From: an uncultured bacterium
GTDB lineage: Bacteria; Bacteroidota; Bacteroidia; Bacteroidales; CAIWKO01
Direction of reading: 5' to 3'
Length of the DNA: 11,241 nucleotides
Assembly (NCBI GenBank): GCA_903916135.1
Contig: CAIWVT010000190.1
Coordinates: 1 to 11,241, forward strand
In this document: piece after piece, positions 7,145 through 11,241 of the stretch
Layout of the letters: every line of letters starts with the position of its first letter
Position numbering within the stretch: position 1 is the first letter of the stretch
The notes under the pieces: model-generated
Database searches by the model: none
Seen by the model: only the letters and a program-made list of their open reading frames with translations
Told to the model about the DNA's origin: nothing
Program-made: the position numbers and the translations under genes

Positions 7145-7405
7145 TTTATCTTTCACTGTTGTCCGGTAAAAAAGGAAGAACTATTTTGAAACACTTAATT
7201 GTCAATACTTTTATAATGTCGCCCCTAACGGGGCTTGATTTTCTTTACGTACATTTTTCTACCATAATATCGCCTCTAACGAGGCTTCAAAAAGTACCGT
7301 AGGTACGAAAGTATGGTAGAACAAACGATTAAGAGTAACGTAAAAGTGCCGTAGGCACGACATTATAAAAAAGCAAAATTTAACCGGACAATAGTGTTTA
7401 TCTTT
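7145..7405. mobile_element. 243-bp MITE-like element with 9-bp target duplication
   Basis: The element runs from 7154 to 7396. Its ends are terminal inverted repeats: CACTGTTGTCCGGTAAA (7154-7170) against the complement of TTTAACCGGACAATAGTG (7379-7396), matching as CACTrTTGTCCGG plus an A-rich tail. It is flanked on both sides by the identical 9-mer TTTATCTTT (7145-7153 and 7397-7405), the mark of a transposition event. Inside are nested inverted repeats and four small hairpins but no open frame for a transposase, so it is non-autonomous and would be moved in trans. A 9-bp duplication fits several DDE families (IS4, IS1, IS256, ISAs1 and others); the sequence alone does not decide which. It lies between the divergently transcribed operon and the acyltransferase gene, and could affect the promoters of either. 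Confidence 0.85.
7209..7370. repeat. Nested inverted repeats with four hairpins inside the MITE
   Basis: Arms, from outside in: TTTTATAATGTCG (7209-7221) with CGACATTATAAAA (7358-7370), a perfect 13-bp match; TTTACGT (7244-7250) with ACGTAAA (7338-7344); and TTCTACCATA (7257-7266) with TATGGTAGAA (7312-7321), a perfect 10-bp match. Each side also carries local hairpins. The left two have TAAC loops: GCCCC/GGGGC (7221-7234) and GCCTC/GAGGC (7272-7285). The right two have GTA loops: GTACC/GGTAC (7294-7306) and GTGCC/GGCAC (7346-7358). The whole can fold into one branched stem on either strand. Confidence 0.85.
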
Positions 7406-7545
7406 ACAGAATAAACAATATTTAGGGGCTATTGAAGTTTAAAAATCAATACGTATTTCTTCAGGCGATGCAAAATTAGAGCATTTCCTTTTAACGAAAT
7501 ACGAACGGATAGTATAGTAGTATTAATTTAGCCGAAAATTTTCAG
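7406..7545. other. A/T-rich leader of the acyltransferase gene, nothing distinct
   Basis: After the element there are 140 bases before the next start codon. No open frame, RNA gene or clear hairpin is seen. TAATTTAG (7524-7531) is one base off the TAnnTTTG motif and lies 14 bases before the start codon, too weak and too close to be called with confidence. Confidence 0.3.
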
Positions 7546-8571
7546 ATGAGAAACTCGACGTCCGATTTGGTGAAAGGTGTAGCGGTGATGCTGATGGTTC
7601 AGGTGCATCTCATGGAGCTGTTTGCCATGGAAAGCCAATCGGGAAGCCTCGTGGGGAAGCTCTCTCTTTTTGGTGGTGGTGCTCCTGCTGCTCCTATCTT
7701 TATGTTGATCATGGGATATTTTGCCATGCAATCGAGCAAGACCTTCGGCATGCAACTATGGCGCGGTGCCAAACTCTTGCTGTTGGGTTTTGCACTTAAT
7801 GTGCTATTGAATGTGCATGTGTTGTTGCGTATCGCTTTCGGCACGCTCGACATAGACCCGTGGAAATTTGTTTTCGGTGTGGATATCCTCCCTTTAGCAG
7901 GGATAAGCATCATGCTGATTGCTTTGTTTCGTTATGCTTTTGCCCGAAATCTTATACCTTATATAATTGCTATTCTCCTTGCCGTGCTGTTTCCCTTTTT
8001 TGATTACAGTTTCGTTGTCCCCGGCAAGGCTGCTTATCTGATGGCATTTTTGGGAGGGAGTTATGCTTGGTCTTATTTCCCTTTGTTTCCGTGGGTGGCA
8101 TATCCTTTGACGGGTTGCGTGCTTTTTATCTTAGGCGAGCGCGCCACGGTGAAACTCTTTGTGGAAAAGCAGGGCAGATGGTTATTCCTCATTGGTTTGG
8201 CAGCCGTTGGAGCTACTACTTTTTTGGCAGCGCCTAACATTGTGGACTTGCCCTTCTATTATCATCACAACATATTTCTTTATGTATGGATAGTGGCGTT
8301 CTGTTTGGTTTGGTATTGGCTTTTAAACAAAGTCAATGCGCTTTCCCAACGAGCTTGGTTTTTGGTATATCTCCGTTGGGTGGGCAAGAATGTCACTGCC
8401 TTTTATGTGTTTCAATGGATCATCATCGGCAACCTCGCCACTTGGTTATATCTCACCCAAAGAGGATGGCAATTGTGTTGTTGGTTTGTGGGCATCACCT
8501 TTGCGGTAAGTGTGTTGGTGTGGACTTGGAATCAATTGATGCGGATTCGCAACCAAGATATTGTTTTGTGA
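7546..8571 (+). CDS. Multi-pass membrane acyltransferase (HGSNAT/DUF1624-like)
   Basis: A 341-residue integral membrane protein with about nine to ten hydrophobic segments. It opens with SDLVKGVAVMLMVQVHLMEL, matching the 'SxDxxRGxxxxxMxxxH' start of the heparan-alpha-glucosaminide N-acetyltransferase-like families (DUF1624); His21 at the end of the first helix is the conserved candidate catalytic residue. Two more family-type motifs are FGVDILPLAGISIML (110-124) and YFPLFPWVAYPLTG (177-190). Such proteins are thought to pass acyl groups, often acetyl from acetyl-CoA, across the inner membrane to a sugar or glycan on the outside; the real substrate is unknown here. Start at 7546 is the only ATG that keeps the conserved N-terminus, with no strong Shine-Dalgarno. 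It is transcribed away from the six-gene operon and seems to be a single gene. An acyltransferase_3 or DUF418 assignment is the main alternative. Confidence 0.75.
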   Translation: MRNSTSDLVKGVAVMLMVQVHLMELFAMESQSGSLVGKLSLFGGGAPAAPIFMLIMGYFAMQSSKTFGMQLWRGAKLLLLGFALNVLLNVHVLLRIAFGTLDIDPWKFVFGVDILPLAGISIMLIALFRYAFARNLIPYIIAILLAVLFPFFDYSFVVPGKAAYLMAFLGGSYAWSYFPLFPWVAYPLTGCVLFILGERATVKLFVEKQGRWLFLIGLAAVGATTFLAAPNIVDLPFYYHHNIFLYVWIVAFCLVWYWLLNKVNALSQRAWFLVYLRWVGKNVTAFYVFQWIIIGNLATWLYLTQRGWQLCCWFVGITFAVSVLVWTWNQLMRIRNQDIVL

Positions 8572-8685
8572 TGCCTCCTAATGCTGCTATTTTTTATGAT
8601 AATCAAAAAATAATACCCTCATATTTGGTGGGGTCGCAAATAATATCTAATTTTGAGCCTACCCCGCAAAACACTAAGAAAATAA
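8572..8685. other. Short A/T-rich gap, nothing recognised
   Basis: Between the acyltransferase stop and the following inverted repeat, no terminator hairpin or coding frame of its own is seen. An overlapping frame from inside the acyltransferase gene runs through it but has no protein-like character. Confidence 0.4.
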
Positions 8686-8790
8686 TTGCCACGAAGACAC
8701 AAGGACACAAAGAATCACAAAGCGGTATTGCTCTAAATGAAAAACTTTTTAAACTTCGTGTTTCTTGGAGTCTTAGTGCCTTTGTGGCAA
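8686..8790. repeat. Imperfect 37-bp inverted repeat (intergenic CCACGAAG-type)
   Basis: The left arm (8686-8722, starting TTGCCACGAAGACAC) and the right arm (about 8754-8790, ending GCCTTTGTGGCAA) match at about 29 of 37 positions as inverted repeats around a spacer of some 31 bases. The transcript could form a long hairpin and may act as a terminator for the acyltransferase gene or shield the following mRNA. The same vocabulary (CCACGGAG, GAAGAGC, CACTAAG) recurs at 9912-10245, which marks a repeat family of this genome. Confidence 0.75.
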
Positions 8791-8848
8791 AATTGTGACT
8801 TATCGGAGTGAACTCAATTTTATCTTTTCAAATTAAACATAAACAAAA

Positions 8849-9859
8849 ATGAACAAAATTATTCTCGTTTTCGGACTACTCACGGCGCTTGCCTTGCGCA
8901 GTTTCGCTCAAGAAGAACCTATCAGAATCAGTGGTAATGCACAAGGCACCACCTATCATATCACCTATTTCGACAAAGAAAATCGCTATTTCGCACAGGC
9001 AATTGACACGCTTTTGAATGCTTTCAACAAATCGGTGTCACTTTACGATTCCACTTCCATCATTTGTCGCGTGAACGACAACGACCCCACGGTGGTTTTA
9101 GATGCCTATTTCTTGGAATGTTTTCGCAAATCTATGGAAGTTTCGAAGGCTACGGATGGCGCTTTCGATTGCACGGTGGGACCCTTGGTGAAGGGTTGGG
9201 GCTTTAGTTTCAAGAAAAAAGCCAAGATGGATAGCGCCATGGTGGATAGTTTGTTGAAGTTTATCGGCTATAAATTTGTAGCAATAAAAGACGGCAAAGT
9301 CATCAAGAAAGACCCGCGCATCACCCTCGATTTTAATGCCTTGGCACAGGGCTATTCGGTGGATTTGGTGTCGCAACTCTTAGACAAGAAACATATCGAG
9401 AGTTATATCGTGGAGATAGGCGGTGAGGTGTATGCCAAAGGCAAAAAACCCAACGGAAGCAATTGGAAAGTGGGCATCGAAAAGCCTATTGACAACCCCG
9501 ACGGCGACAACCCCCTGAGAGCCATAGTGAAAATTGAAAACAAATCGCTCAACACTTCGGGCAACTACCGTAAGTTTTATATCGAAAACGGCATACGCTA
9601 TTCCCACGAAATCAACCCAAAGACGGGCTACCCTGCCCACAACACTCTGCTGAGTGCTACCGTGTTGGCGGCAGATTGTATTACCTCCGATGCTTATGCC
9701 ACCTCGTTTATGGTGATGGGCTTGGAGAAAACTAAAGCGTTTTTGAAAACGCATCCCGAACTGTGGGTCTATCTCATTTTTACCGACGAAAAAGGCAGCT
9801 ATCAGGTGTGGGAATCGCCACAGATGAAGGATATCGCTACGGACGCGAAGGAGGAATAG
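8849..9859 (+). CDS. apbE: FAD:protein FMN transferase (ApbE family)
   Basis: A 336-residue exported flavin transferase that splits FAD and attaches FMN through a phosphoester bond to a Thr/Ser of target proteins such as NqrB/C or RnfG/D. A signal peptide (MNKIILVFGLLTALALRSFAQ) is cut near residue 21; there is no lipobox Cys, so it is probably soluble in the periplasm. Family motifs in order: AQGTTYHITY (31-40), FNKSVSLYDSTS (59-70), TDGAFDCTVGPLVKGWGF (102-119), LDFNALAQGYSVD (160-172), YIVEIGGEVYAKG (186-198), W-KVGIEKP (206-213), NTSGNYRKFY (235-244), YSHEINPKTGYP (251-262) and ADCITSDAYATSFMVMG (275-291). In that last block Asp281 and Thr285 are the expected Mg ligands. Length fits the family. 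No Nqr/Rnf gene or flavinylation target is in the window, so its acceptor is elsewhere. Confidence 0.95.
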   Translation: MNKIILVFGLLTALALRSFAQEEPIRISGNAQGTTYHITYFDKENRYFAQAIDTLLNAFNKSVSLYDSTSIICRVNDNDPTVVLDAYFLECFRKSMEVSKATDGAFDCTVGPLVKGWGFSFKKKAKMDSAMVDSLLKFIGYKFVAIKDGKVIKKDPRITLDFNALAQGYSVDLVSQLLDKKHIESYIVEIGGEVYAKGKKPNGSNWKVGIEKPIDNPDGDNPLRAIVKIENKSLNTSGNYRKFYIENGIRYSHEINPKTGYPAHNTLLSATVLAADCITSDAYATSFMVMGLEKTKAFLKTHPELWVYLIFTDEKGSYQVWESPQMKDIATDAKEE

Positions 9860-9877
9860 GATAGGAAGACCCAAGTT

Positions 9878-9905
9878 CCAAATACCAAGCTCCAAATACC
9901 AAGCT
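9878..9905. repeat. Perfect 14-bp tandem repeat, two copies
   Basis: CCAAATACCAAGCT is present twice head to tail (9878-9891, 9892-9905), right after the ApbE stop codon, and is followed by a T-run. There is no stem next to the T-run, so it is not called as a terminator. Confidence 0.8.
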
Positions 9906-9922
9906 TTTTTTACCACGGAGAC

Positions 9923-9942
9923 TCCCGACTTCCAGTACGGGA
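9923..9942. repeat. Small hairpin inside repeat unit 1
   Basis: TCCCGACT-TCC-AGT-A-CGGGA folds as an 8-bp stem with a 3-base loop and one bulged A. The same hairpin is at 10069-10088 in unit 2. The third copy lacks it: there ACCACGGAGA runs through TA straight into CGAAGAGC, whereas units 1 and 2 have about 25 bases in between. Confidence 0.75.
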
Positions 9943-10068
9943 CAGGACGAAGAGCACTAAGAAACACTAAGAAAAAAACAATTCAACAATAGAACAATAT
10001 AGCATTTACCTCTGTGCATCTCTTTTTACTCTGTGTATCTCTGTGTAACAGCCAAAAACCACGGAGAC

Positions 10069-10088
10069 TCCCGACTTCCAGTACGGGA
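10069..10088. repeat. Small hairpin inside repeat unit 2
   Basis: Exact copy of the 20-base hairpin of unit 1, placed 146 bases further on. The insertion must therefore have come before the duplication of the unit. Confidence 0.75.
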
Positions 10089-10327
10089 CAGGACAAAGAG
10101 CACTTAGAAACACTAAAAAGAAAACAATTCAACAATAGAACAATATAGCATTTACCTCTGTGCATCTCTTTTTGCTCTGTGAATCTCTGTGTAACAGCCA
10201 AAAACCACGGAGATACGAAGAGCGCTAATAACCACTAAGAAAGCCAACCCTATTCCCCATTTTTATTCACACCCCCCTGTTCAAAACTTTTTTTTTCTAA
10301 AATTATTTCCATATTTAAAAATAGTTT

Positions 10328-10335
10328 TACCTTTG
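10328..10335 (+). promoter_or_regulatory. Bacteroidota-type -7 promoter element (TAccTTTG)
   Basis: TACCTTTG matches the TAnnTTTG element used by the main sigma factor of this phylum exactly and lies 22 bases before the start codon of the downstream gene, giving a short leader. No clear TTTG -33 element is seen at the normal distance; the upstream stretch is A/T-rich instead. Confidence 0.65.
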
Positions 10336-10357
10336 CGAAAATTAAAACTTTTTTCTT

Positions 10358-11002
10358 ATGGATATTAAATACAAACCTATTGCGAAATCAATGATTTCAA
10401 AAGAGCCTTCTCGTGTTGGCGACGCACTTATTACTTTAGACAGAACGCTGGCAAAGCTTAGAAATAGTGGCGACCACGTTGTTACTGAATTAATCCTTGA
10501 CGGACAAGATACTAATGTAGGGACATTGCGTGATTTGCAAAATTTGGTTGCTCATGGCACACCCGACGACACCCTCAACCGCAATCTTGCTTGGGAGGTA
10601 TGCTTCAACGATCATGTTGGCGATATGATGCAGGTGCAGATGAAAGCCAATAACATCACGAATTATGAAGAAGCTGCTGCATTTATTATTAGAAATGGAT
10701 TTGATGTTGCAGCATCATCAGTCCGCGGTGCATCTCCCGATATAAGCATCAAACAAAAACCAAATTTTGCACAAACGATTATTGCTCAGGTTAAAGCTCT
10801 TAAAATCACTAAAAAATATGCTATTGATTGGGAATATAGCTACGACAATGGCGGAACTTGGTTTAGAAGCAATTCAACAGCAGTTTGCATCCGTGACATC
10901 AAAAATTTGACGCCATTGAGAGCAATTATCGTTCGTGCAAGATATATTGTGGCAAATGATGACCCAACGGATTGGATAGTTTCAAATTCCATAAATATTT
11001 GA
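10358..11002 (+). CDS. Unrecognised protein with fibronectin-III-like C-terminus
   Basis: A 214-residue protein I cannot assign to a named family. There is no signal peptide or membrane segment, so it is probably cytoplasmic or exported by a non-Sec route. Residues about 15-115 look alpha-helical and mixed (SRVGDALITLDRTLAKL, NLAWEVCFNDHVGDMMQVQM, NYEEAAAFIIRNGFD). Residues about 130-214 are beta-rich and read like one fibronectin type III domain: WEYSYDNGGTWFRSN, then the turn DIKNLTPL and a late strand AIIVRARYIV before a TDW end; this is typical of the 'sum of Trp/Tyr and L-P' pattern but divergent. The ATG at 10358 follows a good promoter element and an A/T-rich leader. The gene stands alone and ends just before a hairpin terminator. 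It is more A/T-rich than the ApbE gene. It might be a small conserved Bacteroidota protein repeated in the genome. Confidence 0.75.
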   Translation: MDIKYKPIAKSMISKEPSRVGDALITLDRTLAKLRNSGDHVVTELILDGQDTNVGTLRDLQNLVAHGTPDDTLNRNLAWEVCFNDHVGDMMQVQMKANNITNYEEAAAFIIRNGFDVAASSVRGASPDISIKQKPNFAQTIIAQVKALKITKKYAIDWEYSYDNGGTWFRSNSTAVCIRDIKNLTPLRAIIVRARYIVANDDPTDWIVSNSINI

Positions 11003-11005
11003 TGT

Positions 11006-11028
11006 AACCCAAGGGTGGGTTTCCATTT
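11006..11028 (+). terminator. Probable terminator after the fibronectin-like gene
   Basis: AACCCA (11006-11011) and TGGGTT (11016-11021) form a 6-bp stem with a 4-base loop, four bases after the stop codon, followed by TTCCATTT. The T-tract is weak, but position and shape fit a simple terminator. Confidence 0.6.
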
Positions 11029-11157
11029 ATGTAGCCAATACATTAATTTTTATAAGGAAGAGTACCGTTTCGTTTAATAAAGAAGCAACTCATTATAAAG
11101 TTAATAGCCCCCATAAACACCCTCAGCCATACCGAAGACATCCATCATGGTCCCGAC

Positions 11158-11241
11158 TTAATAAATATTCAATCCGACTTAGGAAATATTCAATCCGACC
11201 TAGGAAATATTCAATCCGACCTAGGAAATATTCAATCCGAC
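11158..11241. repeat. 21-bp tandem repeat array, cut by the window end
   Basis: Four head-to-tail units: 11158-11178, 11179-11199, 11200-11220, 11221-11241. All share the core AAATATTCAATCCGAC; the last two are identical, the second differs by one base and the first by three. The sequence before the first unit shares only its CCGAC end (11153-11157). The unit is seven codons long and stays open in three of six frames (LGNIQSD, RKYSIRP, and RIEYFLG on the minus strand). The plus frames have no ATG/GTG/TTG start within the preceding open stretch, so coding is not shown. More units probably follow outside the window. Confidence 0.9.

Larger units (their letters stand above)
9912..10245. repeat. 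146-bp tandem duplication plus partial third copy
   Basis: Unit 1 (9912-10057) and unit 2 (10058-10203) are nearly identical, differing at a handful of bases; both begin ACCACGGAG and end CTCTGTGTAACAGCCAAAA. A third, truncated and more diverged copy starts at 10204 (ACCACGGAGATACGAAGAGC) and fades by about 10245. The start of each unit (ACCACGGAGA) and its end (TCTCTGTGTAAC) are roughly inverted, so each unit can fold on itself. The gap between ApbE and the next gene (498 bases) is filled mostly by this array; 10246-10327 is A/T-rich with nothing else seen. Confidence 0.9.

Noticed and set aside
7111..7302. 63-residue plus-strand frame inside the gene-less region
   Set aside because: It crosses the left end of the transposon-like element and its hairpins; not protein-like and no transposase motif.
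8286..8798. 170-residue plus-strand frame overlapping the acyltransferase end
   Set aside because: Out of frame with a well-supported membrane protein; its tail runs through the intergenic inverted repeat.
9380..9967. 195-residue minus-strand frame
   Set aside because: Antisense to ApbE and extends into repeats; no family pattern.
9983..10201. 72-residue minus-strand frame with an internally repeated peptide
   Set aside because: The internal repetition only reflects the 146-bp tandem DNA duplication; no homology pattern or start signal.
11056..11241. Plus-strand frame leading into the LGNIQSD repeats as a coding start
   Set aside because: The frame is open from 11056 but has no ATG, GTG or TTG before the repeats.
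11158..11241. CRISPR array
   Set aside because: Units are directly adjacent, only 21 bp long and have no variable spacers; no cas genes are seen.

Overview
The window looks like chromosomal DNA of a Bacteroidota member, but the genus cannot be named from it. Three things support this. Signal peptides end in the '-AQ' style of the phylum (MAQ, HAQ, SFAQ). Start codons have A/T-rich leaders with no strong Shine-Dalgarno. One gene has a TAnnTTTG-type promoter element. Coding density is moderate, and the gaps between genes hold many short repeats.

Region by region: positions 75-6986 hold six tightly packed minus-strand genes, with overlaps of 14 and 4 nt (plus a 3-nt start/stop overlap or adjacency at the end) and gaps of 12 and 4 nt. 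In transcription order they encode: a PqqD-like small protein; a CarB/PylC-type ATP-grasp ligase; a PLP-dependent decarboxylase of the LysA fold with an altered substrate region; a urea-transporter domain fused to an M23 peptidase domain; a TPR plus outer-membrane-barrel protein; and a secreted TPR protein. A hairpin at 52-70 probably ends the transcript. Positions 6987-7545 have no gene but hold a complete 243-bp non-autonomous transposon-like element with terminal inverted repeats and a perfect 9-bp target duplication.

The right half is on the plus strand: a multi-pass membrane acyltransferase of the HGSNAT/DUF1624 type (7546-8571), an ApbE-family FAD:protein FMN transferase with a signal peptide (8849-9859), and an unrecognised 214-residue protein with a fibronectin-III-like C-terminus (10358-11002). 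The gaps between them hold a 105-bp imperfect inverted repeat, a 146-bp tandem duplication carrying a small mobile-looking hairpin, and, at the right edge, an unfinished 21-bp tandem repeat.

The most interesting part is the six-gene operon. Its content (possible peptide- or substrate-binding PqqD, ATP-dependent amide ligase, amino-acid decarboxylase, inner-membrane channel with a periplasmic-type hydrolase, outer-membrane protein, periplasmic TPR) suggests that an amino-acid-derived product or modification is made in the cytoplasm and linked to the envelope. That function is inference; only the gene order, domains and motifs are seen.
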